This document shows positions 34,795 through 44,008 of a stretch of 64,000 bases of DNA, one piece after another. Numbering within the stretch: the stretch's first letter is position 1; each line of letters opens with the position of its first letter. The DNA is from Streptomyces sp. TLI_146 (GTDB lineage Bacteria > Actinomycetota > Actinomycetes > Streptomycetales > Streptomycetaceae): positions 682,001 to 746,000 of the forward strand of contig NZ_PJMX01000001.1 in assembly GCF_002846415.1 (NCBI RefSeq). The letters are read 5' to 3'. The position numbers and the translations under genes are program-made. Below the pieces are notes generated by a model. The model did no database searches. It was not told where the DNA came from and saw nothing but the letters and a program-made list of their open reading frames with translations.

Positions 34795-36468
34795 TCAGAG
34801 GGCTTCGAGGGAGGCCGCGAGGTCGTCCAGTTCGTCCTGGTCGATCGCGGCGAGGGTGAGGTCGGCGGCCACGGCGGCGCCGGAGCCGGGCCGTTCGGCG
34901 TGGACGACGAGTGCGGCGAGCATCCGGAACCAGGTCTCCGCGAGCGCGCGCAGCTCCGGCTCGTCGAACACCCCTGGCGCCCAGGCCCAGTCGGCGTGCA
35001 GGACCGGCCCGCTCGCCGTCTCCAGCACGATGGCGTTGACCTCGACGGGGTGCGCCATGGGCATGCCGGGGCCGGGGGCGTCCAGGCGGGCGCCGTACTC
35101 GGGCAGCATCTGCCAGTCGGCGTCGCTGGTCGCCGGGAAGCGGCCCAGGTAGTTGAAGCCGAGCCGCGGGCGGTCGGCGGCGGCCAGCGGCTCTCCGGCC
35201 GGATGCAGATGGCGCAGGAGGCCGTATCCGAGGCCCTTGCCGGGGATCCGGCGCAGCTGCTCCTTCACCCGCCGCAGCGCCACACCCGCGGTGGGGCCGC
35301 CCGACTCGGCGTCGGGGGCGGCGAGGCCGTCGAGGTGGAAGCGGGTGGGGAACAGGGTGGTGAACCAGCCCACGGTACGGGAGCAGTCGGCCTGTTCGGC
35401 GATCTCCTCGCGGCCGTGGCCCTCCAGGTTCACCAGGACGTCGCCCGGCTGCCTGAGCCAGTGGGCCAGGGCCAGCGCCAGGCCGGTCAGCAGGATCTCG
35501 TTGGCGTCGGCGCCCAGCCGCTCGGCCGCCTCGGTCAGCAGAGGCCCGGTGGTGACGGCCGGCAGGGTGAGCGTGAGGTGGGCGGCGCGGTCCTCGTGGT
35601 CGCGGGCGGGGTCGAGCGCGCGCTTGCCGAGCACCGCCGTGCCCGGGCGCACCGCCTGGCTCCAGTACGGCAGTTCCTCCAGGCGCCGTTCCGCCTCGGC
35701 GACCTGCATCTGGGACCAGCGCCGGAAGGAGGTGGGCACAGGGTCGAGGGCGGGCACGCGCCCGTCGGCGACGGCCTGCCAGGCCCGGGCCAGGTCGTCG
35801 ATGATGATCCGCCAGGAGATACCGTCGATGACCATGTGGTTGACGACCAGGGCCAGGCGTCCTGGCGCGGTGGGTCCGGCGTCGAACCAGACGGCCTGCA
35901 CCACACGGGCGTCGGCCAGGCTGAGCCGGTCGCGGGCGGCGTGCACCTCCGCCTCGACGGCGTCGGCGGTGTCCGCGACCACCCGGGTCAGGCACTGCTC
36001 GGCCCGTACCGCGCCGGCGGGCAGCGTGTGCGGCCCCTCCTCACTCACGCGCAGCCGCAGCATGTCGTGGCGGTCCAACAGCGCCTGGAGCACGGCGCGG
36101 GCGCCGTCGAGCGTGAGCTCGGCCGGAGTGCGCACCACCAGGTACTGGTGGTAGCGGTCGGCCGGGCCGCCGCGCTCGCGCAGCCAGTGCATGATCGGCG
36201 TGGGCACGACGGGGCCGACGCCGTCCTGTTCGCGGGGGCGGGCGGGCCGGGTCACGGGCTTGGCGGTCGCGGCGAGGTGCGCCACGTCCGGCTGGGAGAG
36301 CACGTCGCGGACGGTGATGGCCCAGCCGGCGCGGCGGACGGCGCCGACCACCTGGACGGCGATGATGCTGTCGCCGCCCAGCCGGACGAAGCTGTCCTGG
36401 GGGCCGGTGCCGGGCCGGACGAACAAGTCGTCCAGCACGCCGCACAGGATCTGCTCCTGCGGTGTCAC
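34795..36468 (-). CDS. NRPS T-E didomain (carrier plus epimerase)
   Basis: A 557-residue protein starting at GTG after AAGGAAGGG. Residues about 5-75 are a carrier domain with the GGDS form of the phosphopantetheine site ([12 protein letters not shown]), which is the form usually found before epimerase domains. The rest is a complete E domain: [11 protein letters not shown] (second His conserved; the first is Asn), [17 protein letters not shown], and LGFNYLGRF. It has no A domain and no C domain, so it works with a separate A protein. The adjacent free-standing A protein, 40 bases upstream, is the obvious partner. Together they form a split A/T-E starting module that delivers a D-aminoacyl group to the D-donor-type C domain of the next NRPS. 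Confidence 0.9.
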   Translation of the reverse strand: MTPQEQILCGVLDDLFVRPGTGPQDSFVRLGGDSIIAVQVVGAVRRAGWAITVRDVLSQPDVAHLAATAKPVTRPARPREQDGVGPVVPTPIMHWLRERGGPADRYHQYLVVRTPAELTLDGARAVLQALLDRHDMLRLRVSEEGPHTLPAGAVRAEQCLTRVVADTADAVEAEVHAARDRLSLADARVVQAVWFDAGPTAPGRLALVVNHMVIDGISWRIIIDDLARAWQAVADGRVPALDPVPTSFRRWSQMQVAEAERRLEELPYWSQAVRPGTAVLGKRALDPARDHEDRAAHLTLTLPAVTTGPLLTEAAERLGADANEILLTGLALALAHWLRQPGDVLVNLEGHGREEIAEQADCSRTVGWFTTLFPTRFHLDGLAAPDAESGGPTAGVALRRVKEQLRRIPGKGLGYGLLRHLHPAGEPLAAADRPRLGFNYLGRFPATSDADWQMLPEYGARLDAPGPGMPMAHPVEVNAIVLETASGPVLHADWAWAPGVFDEPELRALAETWFRMLAALVVHAERPGSGAAVAADLTLAAIDQDELDDLAASLEAL

Positions 36469-36508
36469 TCGCGTTCCCTTCCTTGGATGTTGGTGGAATC
36501 TGGGGGTC

Positions 36509-38029
36509 TCAGACGGTCCGGCCGGCGGCGAACAGCGTGCGCAGCCGGGCCCGGTCGACCTTGTTGTTGGCGGTCACCGGCAGCTCCTCCAGCGCCTGGA
36601 AGTGCTTGGGGACCATGTACGCGGGCAGATGGGCCGCGCAGGCCTCGGCGAGCGTTTCGGCGTCGGTGTCGGCGGTCCCGGTCCGTGTGTAGGCGGCGGC
36701 CAGCCGGGTGGAGCCCGCGAGCGTCACCGCCACCACCACGGCCCGGCGCACGCCCGCCACGGCGTTGAGGACGGCTTCGACCTCGCCGGGCTCGACCCGG
36801 TAGCCGCTGACCTTCAGCTGGTCGTCCGCCCGGGCCACGAAGTGCAGGTCGGTGCCGTCGAAGCGGACCAGGTCGCCGGTGGCGTAGCAGCGGCGCTCGG
36901 TGCCGTCCTGGTGCGGCAGGGTGCGGAACTTGGCGTCGGTGAGTTCCTGGTCGCCCAGGTAGCCCAGCCCCACCGGCTCCCCGGCGACGAACAGTTCGCC
37001 CTGCTCGCCGGGGGTGAAGGGCCGCAGCACGCCGGCGGACCAGCACAGCAGTTCCGCCGCGGCGACCGCCCGGCCGATGGGCGGGTGGTCGGGCCAGTGG
37101 GCCGCGTCCGCGGGCGCCATGCGGTACTCGGTGACGACATGGGTCTCGCTGGGCCCGTACTCGTTGACCAGCGTGACGCCGCCTGCCGCGCAGAACTCCC
37201 GTACCTCGGCGTTGACGACCAGCCGCTCGCCGGCCACCGCGATCTCCCGCAGGTCCGGCATCGGGTCGTCCTCGAAGGCGGCGGCCGTGGCCAGTGCGTG
37301 CAGCCCCACCACCGGCAGGAACAGCCGGGCAACCCGGTGTTCGCGGATGATCTCCATCAGCGTGAAGGGGTCCTGGCGCTGCTCGTCGTCCACGACCACC
37401 AGACGGGCTCCGGCCAGCCAGGTGGCGACGAGTTCCTCGTAGCCGACGTCGAAGCCGATGGAGGACGCCTGCAGGGTGTGCGGCGGGCGGTCGTGGGTCC
37501 AGCGGGCGCGGTGCCACTCGCCGAGCGCGGCCAGGACGCGCGGCGGCACGGCCACCGACTTGGGTTCGCCCGTCGAGCCGGAGGTGGGGATGACATAGCC
37601 GACCGGTCCCTCCAGCACGTCCTCCAGGGGGGCGGTACGCAGCTCCTTGAGCGTGCACTCGGCCGGGCCCAGGCCGGTGGGCGCGGTGGCGTCGGCGCGG
37701 ACCACCAGGTCGCTGAAGCGGGCGATCTTCGCGGCGCGGGGGGCCGGCATGGCGGGGTCGACGCTGACCACGCCCGCTCCGGCCCGCCAGGCGCCCAGGA
37801 CCGCCGCGCAGCGCGCCCAGGAGCGGTGGGCGTGGACGGCGACCACGTGGCCCGGCCCGATGCCCCGGGCGGCGAGCCCGCCCGCGATCTCGGCCGAGAG
37901 CCGGTCGAGTTCGGCGTAGGTGTGCTCGGCGCCCTGGTCGACGACGGCGACCGCGGTGTGGTGGCGCCGCAGGGCGGCGACCAGGAGGTGACTGAGCGGC
38001 CGGGTCGGGCCGCTCGCGTCGGTGGGCAT
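36509..38029 (-). CDS. Free-standing NRPS adenylation domain
   Basis: A 506-residue A domain without a carrier. Core motifs present: [10 protein letters not shown] (A3), NEYGPSETH (A5), YATGDLVRF (A7) and NNKVDR (A10). The pocket reads roughly DVEFAAEVVK. I know no exact match; Glu at pocket positions 239 and 322 suggests a cationic or polar side chain, but this is weak inference. The ATG at 38029 has GAAGGAC upstream; a longer frame would overlap hpgT. It probably loads the T-E protein downstream as the first module. It could instead load the A-less module 4 of the large NRPS, which the sequence cannot decide. Confidence 0.85.
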   Translation of the reverse strand: MPTDASGPTRPLSHLLVAALRRHHTAVAVVDQGAEHTYAELDRLSAEIAGGLAARGIGPGHVVAVHAHRSWARCAAVLGAWRAGAGVVSVDPAMPAPRAAKIARFSDLVVRADATAPTGLGPAECTLKELRTAPLEDVLEGPVGYVIPTSGSTGEPKSVAVPPRVLAALGEWHRARWTHDRPPHTLQASSIGFDVGYEELVATWLAGARLVVVDDEQRQDPFTLMEIIREHRVARLFLPVVGLHALATAAAFEDDPMPDLREIAVAGERLVVNAEVREFCAAGGVTLVNEYGPSETHVVTEYRMAPADAAHWPDHPPIGRAVAAAELLCWSAGVLRPFTPGEQGELFVAGEPVGLGYLGDQELTDAKFRTLPHQDGTERRCYATGDLVRFDGTDLHFVARADDQLKVSGYRVEPGEVEAVLNAVAGVRRAVVVAVTLAGSTRLAAAYTRTGTADTDAETLAEACAAHLPAYMVPKHFQALEELPVTANNKVDRARLRTLFAAGRTV

Positions 38030-38063
38030 GGGATGTCCTTCGTTCCGGTTGCGGTGGGGGCGG

Positions 38064-39365
38064 TCAGGCATGCGGCGCTCCCCCGGTGTGCTCGGTGATC
38101 AGGGCGGCGAGGCGATCGAGCCCCGCCTCGATCTGATTAGTGGTCAGATAGCTGCAGGAGAGGCGGAGTTGGTGTGCCGAGCGGGTGTCGTCGCCGAAGT
38201 GGCGCATCGGGGTGAAGAGCACGCCGTGCTGTACGGCCGCCTCTTCCAGGAGTGCGTCGGTGACCGGGAACGGCACACTGACCACCACGAAGAATCCGCC
38301 CGCGGGGGTGTTCCAGGAGACGCCGGGCAGGTCCGCGAAACGCCGCTCCAGGCCCTTGAGGAGGCAGTCGAGGTTGCGGCGGTAGACGGCGATCGAGCGC
38401 GTGTTGGCGCGCAGCAGGCTGCCGCCGTGCTCCAGGAGCATGCCGCCGACCAGGGCCTGGCTCACCGGCGAGGTGTTGACGGTGACCATGCTCTTGGCCC
38501 GGGAGAGCTCGTCGGCGAGCAGCCCGCCGCCGGCGACCTTCTGGTCCGCCACGGCGAAACCCACCCGGGCGCCGGGGAAGCAGGTCTTGGCCAGGGACCC
38601 CAGGTAAACGACCCGCTGGCCGGTGTCGAGCGCCTTGAGCGTGGGCGGCCGCTCGCCGTCGGCTGCGGTGAAGTAGCCGTAGGGGTTGTCCTCCAGGAGC
38701 AGGATGTCCTCCTCCTCGGCGATCTCCAGCAGACGGTGGCGGGTCGCCAGGTCCAGGGAGTGGCCGCTGGGGTTGGAGAAGTCGGGCACCAGGTACAGGG
38801 CCCGGGGCCGCTCCCCCGCGGCGCGCACGGCCCGGATCCTCTCGCTCAGGTCCTCGGGCCGCAGCCCGTGGGGGCCCTCGGCGACGGGCCGCACCGGCAG
38901 GTCGAGCAACCGGGCAGCGCCCGTCAGGCCGACATAGGCGGGCGTCACCGCGAGCACCACGTCGCCCTCGGCGGCCTTCAGGGCGCGCAGCACCAGCCAC
39001 AGCGCCTCCTGGGCGCCGACGGTGACGACGATGGCCTCCGGGTCGACGGCGATGCCCTCGTCCAGTTCGAGCTGACGGGCGATCAGCTCGTGGACGACGC
39101 CCTTGGTCCGCCCGTACTGGAACAGCTCCCGCCGCACCCGCACCTCGTCGTAGCCCTTGTGCTCGGCGAGGTGGCGGGCATAGGCGTCCAGATAGCGGTG
39201 CAGGTCGGCGACGTCGAAGGTCTCCTCGGTGGGCCGGCCCGGCGCGAAGGAGATCGCGTCGGGGTAGCGGCCCGCCACCTCGTTGAGGAAGGTCATCGAC
39301 ACGAGCGCGGGATCGGCGAGCGAGGCGTGCAGATCCGCGCGGTCGAGCAGTACGGGTGAGGTCAT
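38064..39365 (-). CDS. hpgT: 4-hydroxyphenylglycine aminotransferase
   Basis: A 433-residue PLP fold-type I aminotransferase. Visible landmarks: SFAPGRPTEETF, YGRTKG, the PLP-contacting VPDFSNPSGHSLD and EDNPYGYF, and the Schiff-base Lys in YLGSLAKTCFPGARVGF at about residue 265. The sequence has the look of HpgT enzymes from glycopeptide and CDA-type clusters, which use Tyr or Glu as amino donor to turn 4-hydroxyphenylglyoxylate into L-4-hydroxyphenylglycine. Its ATG overlaps the hmo stop (ATGA), and hmaS and hmo lie directly upstream, which supports this assignment over other class I aminotransferases. With Tyr as donor, the released 4-hydroxyphenylpyruvate feeds back to HmaS. Confidence 0.88.
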   Translation of the reverse strand: MTSPVLLDRADLHASLADPALVSMTFLNEVAGRYPDAISFAPGRPTEETFDVADLHRYLDAYARHLAEHKGYDEVRVRRELFQYGRTKGVVHELIARQLELDEGIAVDPEAIVVTVGAQEALWLVLRALKAAEGDVVLAVTPAYVGLTGAARLLDLPVRPVAEGPHGLRPEDLSERIRAVRAAGERPRALYLVPDFSNPSGHSLDLATRHRLLEIAEEEDILLLEDNPYGYFTAADGERPPTLKALDTGQRVVYLGSLAKTCFPGARVGFAVADQKVAGGGLLADELSRAKSMVTVNTSPVSQALVGGMLLEHGGSLLRANTRSIAVYRRNLDCLLKGLERRFADLPGVSWNTPAGGFFVVVSVPFPVTDALLEEAAVQHGVLFTPMRHFGDDTRSAHQLRLSCSYLTTNQIEAGLDRLAALITEHTGGAPHA

Positions 39366-40453
39366 CGCCGCGCCCCCCGCACATGCAGGTACCGGGCGTC
39401 GGCCGGTGCGGCGCAGCCGGAGAGCGCCAGCGCGGAGCGCAGTTCGCTCTCCACCAGGGCCAGTACCTCGCGTACGCCCTGCTCGCCGTCAGCGGCCAGG
39501 CCCCACAGCACGGGACGGCCCAGCAGCACGCCGTCCGCGCCCAGTGCCAGCGCCTTGAGGATGTCGGTGCCGCCGCGGATGCCGCTGTCGAAGAGCACCC
39601 GGCAGGCGTCGGGGACGGCTTCGCGCACAGCGGGCAGCAGTTCGGCCGCGGCCGCCGCGCCGTCCAGCTGACGGCCCCCGTGGTTGGAGACCACCACGGC
39701 GTCGGCGCCCAGTGCCGCTGCGCGGGCGGCGTCGCGCGGGTCCAGGACGCCCTTGACGATCAGCGGCAGCCCGGTGGCCGCGCGCAGCCGCGCCAGGTCG
39801 TCCCAGTCGAGGTCGTCCGCGAACGCCTCGGCGGTGTGCTCGGCCACGGCGGAGCTGCCGGCGCGCCCCTGACGGGTCCGGCCGGTCGCGGCCGGGTCGA
39901 GATGGGCGGGCGCCACCTCGGGCGGCAGGGCGAAGCCGTGGCGCAGGTCCCGCAGCCGGCGCCCCATCACGGGGACGTCCACGGTCACCATCAGCGCCGA
40001 ACAGCCCGCCCGCTCCGCCCTTCGGACCAGTTCGGCGGTGGCCTCGCGGTCGCGCAGGCAGTAGAGCTGGAACCAGGTGTCCGCGCCGACAGCGGTGATC
40101 TCCTCGACCGGCACGCTGCTGAGCGTGCTGAGCACGAACGGCACCCCGGCCGCCTTGGCCGCGCGGGCCGTTGCCATCTCGCCGTCGGGGTGGAGCAGGC
40201 GCTGGTACGCCATGGGGGCCACGGCCAGCGGCAGGGCCGCCGCCGTGCCGAGCAGGTCGGCCCCGGTGGTGCGGCCCGCCGGTCCGGTCAGCACCCTGGG
40301 CACCAGGGTGACGCGGTCGAGGGCGGCGCGGTTGGCGGCCAGGGTCAGCTCCTCGCCGCTGCCGCCGGTGATGAAGTCCCACACGTCCGCGGGCAGGATC
40401 CGCTCGGCGCGGTCCGCGAAGTCCTGGGCGGCGACCGGTGCGTGGGCGCTCAT
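39362..40453 (-). CDS. hmo: 4-hydroxymandelate oxidase
   Basis: A 363-residue FMN-dependent alpha-hydroxy acid oxidase. Visible elements are APMAYQRLLHPDGE, the STLSSVPVEEI strand, FQLYCLRDRE, VTVDVPVMGRRLRDLRHGF, Lys in LIVKGVLDP, the catalytic SNHGGRQLDG (His/Arg at about 256-260) and the FMN-phosphate site FDSGIRGGTDILKALALGAD. It oxidises (S)-4-hydroxymandelate to 4-hydroxyphenylglyoxylate, the middle step of Hpg supply. The ATG overlaps the hmaS stop and its own stop overlaps hpgT, so the three Hpg genes are translationally coupled. Confidence 0.92.
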   Translation of the reverse strand: MSAHAPVAAQDFADRAERILPADVWDFITGGSGEELTLAANRAALDRVTLVPRVLTGPAGRTTGADLLGTAAALPLAVAPMAYQRLLHPDGEMATARAAKAAGVPFVLSTLSSVPVEEITAVGADTWFQLYCLRDREATAELVRRAERAGCSALMVTVDVPVMGRRLRDLRHGFALPPEVAPAHLDPAATGRTRQGRAGSSAVAEHTAEAFADDLDWDDLARLRAATGLPLIVKGVLDPRDAARAAALGADAVVVSNHGGRQLDGAAAAAELLPAVREAVPDACRVLFDSGIRGGTDILKALALGADGVLLGRPVLWGLAADGEQGVREVLALVESELRSALALSGCAAPADARYLHVRGARR

Positions 40454-41508
40454 CGCAGCGCTTCCTTGGCGTTCAGGCGCTCGGCCTCCACCGCCTCGTA
40501 CAGGGCCTTGATGTTGCCGTTGCCGAAGGTGCGGGCACCGAACCGCTCGATCACCTCGTGGAAGAGGGTGCGCCTGGGGTGGGTGGAGCGGGTGAAGATC
40601 TGGAAGAGCTGGCCGTCGTGGTCCTCGTCGACCAGGACGTGCAGGCCGTGGAGTTCCCCGATGGTGTGCCGGGTCAGCTCCAGGCGGTCGGCGAGCATCG
40701 CGTAGTAGGTGTCGGGCACGGAGAGGAACTCCACGCCGCGCTCGCGCAGGGTGCCCACCGCGTGGACCACGTCGCGGGCGGCGAACGCCAGGTGCTGGAC
40801 ACCGGAGCCACCGTGCTCGGCGAGGAAGCGGTCGATCTGGCCGGGCTGGGCGCTGGTGTCGGGCTGGATCAGGGTGAGGGTGACCTCGCCGGTGGCGCTC
40901 TGCACCACCTTGGAGTCCATCGCCTGCGCGCCCACCTTGATCAGCTCGCCGAAGATCATCCGGAAGCCGAGCACCCGGGTGTAGAACTCGACCGTGCGCT
41001 CCAGCTCCCCGGGAAGCAGGCAGATGGCGAAGTGGTCGAGCTCGTCGAGGAGTTCGCCCTCCGGGGCGGGGGCGTCCGCCAGGGCGGTGAAGCCCGGCGG
41101 CAGCCCGTCGCGGCCGGGCTCGACGAGGGTGTGCACCACATCCCCGAAGCCCGCGATGACAGCGGTGCTGCGGCCGTCCTCGTGGCGGCCGGGCACGGCC
41201 AGCGGCACCGCTCCCCGGGAGACGGCCTCGTCGAAGGCGGCCGGGACGTCGGCGACGGTGAGCGCGATGTCGGCGACCCCGTCGCCGTGGGCCAGGACGT
41301 ACTCGGCGCCCCGGTGGCGCGGCGAGCGGGCCTGGGTCAGGACGAGGGTGATACGGCCCTGGCGCAGCGCCAGGGACTCGGCCTCGGCGGAGGCCGCGCG
41401 GGCCACCGGGCGGAACCCGTAGGCCTCGGTCAGTTCGGCGGCGGCGGCCGTCAGGTCGGCGACGTAGTGCTCGACATGGCTGATGCCGAACGCGGGTGCA
41501 TAGGTCAT
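40450..41508 (-). CDS. hmaS: 4-hydroxymandelate synthase
   Basis: A 352-residue two-lobed dioxygenase of the 4-hydroxyphenylpyruvate dioxygenase family. Iron ligands are the His of LDHFAICL, the His of GVQHLAF and the Glu of LFHEVIERFG, in the order known for HmaS and HPPD. The C-terminal FGNGNIKALYEAVE helix is also conserved. Pairing with hmo and hpgT and the presence of an Hpg-type A domain make hydroxymandelate synthase far more likely than a Tyr-catabolic HPPD. It converts 4-hydroxyphenylpyruvate to (S)-4-hydroxymandelate using O2 and losing CO2. It starts 14 bases after the thioesterase gene. Confidence 0.92.
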   Translation of the reverse strand: MTYAPAFGISHVEHYVADLTAAAAELTEAYGFRPVARAASAEAESLALRQGRITLVLTQARSPRHRGAEYVLAHGDGVADIALTVADVPAAFDEAVSRGAVPLAVPGRHEDGRSTAVIAGFGDVVHTLVEPGRDGLPPGFTALADAPAPEGELLDELDHFAICLLPGELERTVEFYTRVLGFRMIFGELIKVGAQAMDSKVVQSATGEVTLTLIQPDTSAQPGQIDRFLAEHGGSGVQHLAFAARDVVHAVGTLRERGVEFLSVPDTYYAMLADRLELTRHTIGELHGLHVLVDEDHDGQLFQIFTRSTHPRRTLFHEVIERFGARTFGNGNIKALYEAVEAERLNAKEALR

Positions 41509-41522
41509 GGTGGTGCCGTTCG

Positions 41523-42290
41523 TCAGTGGGTGGTGGCGGGAGCGCCGAGTGCGGCGATCCGGGTGGGCAGGGCGTTCCAGAGGGCGGGGGTGTAGAAGTG
41601 CCCGCCGGGCAGCACGTCGTGGCGGAACGCGCCGGTGGTCAGACTCGCCCAGCGCGGGCCTAGGTCGTCCCCGATGACCGGGTCGTCCGCGCCCGAGAAG
41701 ACCTGCAGGGGTACGTCGACGCGGGTGCCGGGGGCGAAGGTGAAGGTGTCGCGGGCCCGGATGTCGGCGCGCATCAGCTCCACGGCCATCTCGGTGAGTT
41801 CGGGCTCCTCAAGGACGTGCGCGGGCAGCAGGCCGTGGGTGCGCATCCAGTCGAGGAGTTCACCGTCGTGCTGGCTCTGCGCGGGGAACCGGTCCCGCTC
41901 GCTCAGGCCCTGGTCGGGCGCGTTGCAGGCGGAGACCACCAGCGCCTGCGGCACCGGGGTGCCGGCCGCCGCGAGGCGGGCGGTGACCTCGAAGGCCATC
42001 CAGCCGCCCATGCTGTGCCCGAACAGGATGTACGGGCCCTCGGCCGCGACCTGGGCGACGGCGTGCGCGGCGTCCGCCGCCAGCTCGTCCCAGCTTTCCG
42101 CGCACTCCTCCAGGAAGCGGCCCTCACGCCCCGGGTAGCAGACGGCCACCAGGTCGGTGTCGTCGGGCAGCGCCGGGATCCAGGAGTGGAAAGAGGCCGT
42201 GCCGCCGCCGCAGAAGCCCAGGCAGACCAGGGTGCGGGCGGGTCGGGTGCGCTGGGTGAGGCGGACCACGGTGGTGTCCTGGGCGCTCAT
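41523..42290 (-). CDS. Type II thioesterase
   Basis: A 255-residue alpha/beta hydrolase of the external thioesterase type. It shows LVCLGFCGGGTASFHSW at the N-terminus, the nucleophile GHSMGGWMAFE at about residue 92, and the catalytic His in LPGGHFYTP near residue 230. Such enzymes clear misloaded or stalled acyl groups from carrier domains. The ATG overlaps the stop of the free-standing A-T gene as ATGA, so the two are coupled. A role in releasing or moving the amino acid held on the A-T protein is also conceivable, but the active-site Ser argues against a SyrC-type Cys transferase. Confidence 0.9.
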   Translation of the reverse strand: MSAQDTTVVRLTQRTRPARTLVCLGFCGGGTASFHSWIPALPDDTDLVAVCYPGREGRFLEECAESWDELAADAAHAVAQVAAEGPYILFGHSMGGWMAFEVTARLAAAGTPVPQALVVSACNAPDQGLSERDRFPAQSQHDGELLDWMRTHGLLPAHVLEEPELTEMAVELMRADIRARDTFTFAPGTRVDVPLQVFSGADDPVIGDDLGPRWASLTTGAFRHDVLPGGHFYTPALWNALPTRIAALGAPATTH

Positions 42291-44008
42291 GAGGCACCGC
42301 CCGCCCGGACCGACTCGGCGTGCCGGGCCAGATCGCTCAGCCGGGGAAAGCGGTAGACGTCCTTGGTCGGCAGGACGATCCCGGTGGCCCGTTTGAGCCG
42401 GGCGACCACCCGCAGCGCCACCAGCGAGTGGCCGCCGAGCGCGAAGAAGTTCTCGTCCGCGTGGACGCTGCCGCGCCCCAGGACCTCCGCCCACACCTCG
42501 GCGATGAGCTGCTCCAGCTCGCCCTGTGGTGCCCGTCCCTCGGGGGTGGCGACTGCCGTGACGTCGGGCAGCGCGGCCGTGTCGACCTTGCCGCCGGGGG
42601 TCAGCGGCAGCGCGGGGAGGGTGACGAAGGCCGAGGGCACGACATGGCCGGGCAGCGTGGCCGCGCAGTGCGCACGCAGCTCCTCGTCGCTCACCGACGT
42701 GTCCGGCGCGACGACGCAGTACGCCGCCAGCAGGGTGTCCCCGTCCGGGCCGGTGCGCAGCGCGGCGACGGCGGCGGTGACCCGCGGGTGCTCGCGCAGC
42801 CGGTCCTCCACCTCGCCCAGCTCCACCCGGAAGCCGCGGACCTTGATCTGCCGGTCCGTACGGCCGAGGAACTCCAGCGTGCCGTCCGGTAGGCGGCGCA
42901 CCCGGTCGCCGGTGCGGTACATCCGGCCGCCGTCGGCCGCGAAGGGGTCCGCGACGAACCGCTCGGCGGTCGGCCCCGGGCGTCCGGCATAGCCGACGGC
43001 CACGGCCGGGCCCGCCAGATACAGCTCACCGGTATCGGCCGGGGCCAGCGTCTCGTCGAGCACATGGGCGCGTATATGGGCCAGGGGCCGGCCTATGTGG
43101 GGAACGGACCCGGAGATGGGGGTCACGGTGGCGTCGACGGTGCACTCGGTCGGCCCGTACAGGTTCCAGGCGTCCTCGCCTTCGGCGAGCGACCGCCACA
43201 TCCGCTGCGGTACGGGTTCGCCGCCCAGCAGCAGCCGCAGCCCGCGCCCGCCCAGCCGGGAGCCGACGAGCTGCCAGTGCGAGGGGGTGAAGTCCACGTC
43301 GGTGACGGCGTGTTCGTCGAGCAGCGCCGCGAGGCGCGCCGGGTCGGTGCGGTCGTCGTCGGAGAGGAGCACCAGGGTGTCGCCCCGGCAGACCCGGACC
43401 CACTGCTGCACCGAGGCGTCGAAGGACAGGCTGGCGTTCCAGCCGACCACGCGGTGCCCGGCCGGGTAGACGCCGCGCTCCTCCAGACCCGCCACCAGCG
43501 CGCTCACCGCACCCCGGGTGACCTCGACGCCCTTGGGGCGGCCGGTGGAGCCCGAGGTGTGGATGACGTACGCCGCGTTGAGCGCGCCCACGGCCAGGTC
43601 GTCGAAGCGGTCCTGGCCCGCCTCGTCCGTCCCCTCCGGCCCCAGTACCGGCAGGCCGTCGGCCCACGGCAGGGCGCCGGTGTCCGTCACCACCGCGCGC
43701 AGTCGCGCGTCGGCGGCGGTGAAGGCGAGCCGGTCGGCGGGGTAGGCCGGGTCCAGCGGCACATACACGGCCCCCGCCCGCCATACGGCCAGCGGCGCGA
43801 CGGCCCAGTGCACCCCCCGGCGGGCGCTGACGCCCACCCGGTCACCACGGCCGACGCCCAGCGCCCGCAGCCGCCCGGCAAGACGGGCCGTGCGCTCGCT
43901 CAGCTCGGCGAAGGTGAGGGAGGCGTCCGGGGCGTGGATCGCGATCCGGTCCGGGACCGTCGCCGCGGTGGCGAGGAAACGCGCCACCAGGTCCTGCGGC
44001 TCAGCCAT
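42287..44008 (-). CDS. Free-standing NRPS A-T didomain
   Basis: A 573-residue protein with an A domain (residues about 10-490: [35 protein letters not shown]) and a carrier domain (about 500-570: [13 protein letters not shown]). The pocket reads DAQDLGLVDK, one residue away from the known Gln code DAQDLGVVDK. It sits between a SyrP-like oxygenase gene (8-bp overlap) and the type II thioesterase. In other pathways, free A-T proteins hold an amino acid while a tailoring oxygenase modifies it, before it is passed to an NRPS module lacking its own A domain. Such a module exists here in the 2616-residue NRPS. The Gln call is inference from the code and needs assay. Confidence 0.9.
   Translation of the reverse strand: MAEPQDLVARFLATAATVPDRIAIHAPDASLTFAELSERTARLAGRLRALGVGRGDRVGVSARRGVHWAVAPLAVWRAGAVYVPLDPAYPADRLAFTAADARLRAVVTDTGALPWADGLPVLGPEGTDEAGQDRFDDLAVGALNAAYVIHTSGSTGRPKGVEVTRGAVSALVAGLEERGVYPAGHRVVGWNASLSFDASVQQWVRVCRGDTLVLLSDDDRTDPARLAALLDEHAVTDVDFTPSHWQLVGSRLGGRGLRLLLGGEPVPQRMWRSLAEGEDAWNLYGPTECTVDATVTPISGSVPHIGRPLAHIRAHVLDETLAPADTGELYLAGPAVAVGYAGRPGPTAERFVADPFAADGGRMYRTGDRVRRLPDGTLEFLGRTDRQIKVRGFRVELGEVEDRLREHPRVTAAVAALRTGPDGDTLLAAYCVVAPDTSVSDEELRAHCAATLPGHVVPSAFVTLPALPLTPGGKVDTAALPDVTAVATPEGRAPQGELEQLIAEVWAEVLGRGSVHADENFFALGGHSLVALRVVARLKRATGIVLPTKDVYRFPRLSDLARHAESVRAGGAS

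Noticed and set aside
41523..42290. SyrC-like aminoacyl transferase role for the thioesterase-fold protein
   Set aside because: The nucleophile is Ser in GHSMGG, not Cys, and the sequence fits ordinary type II editing thioesterases.
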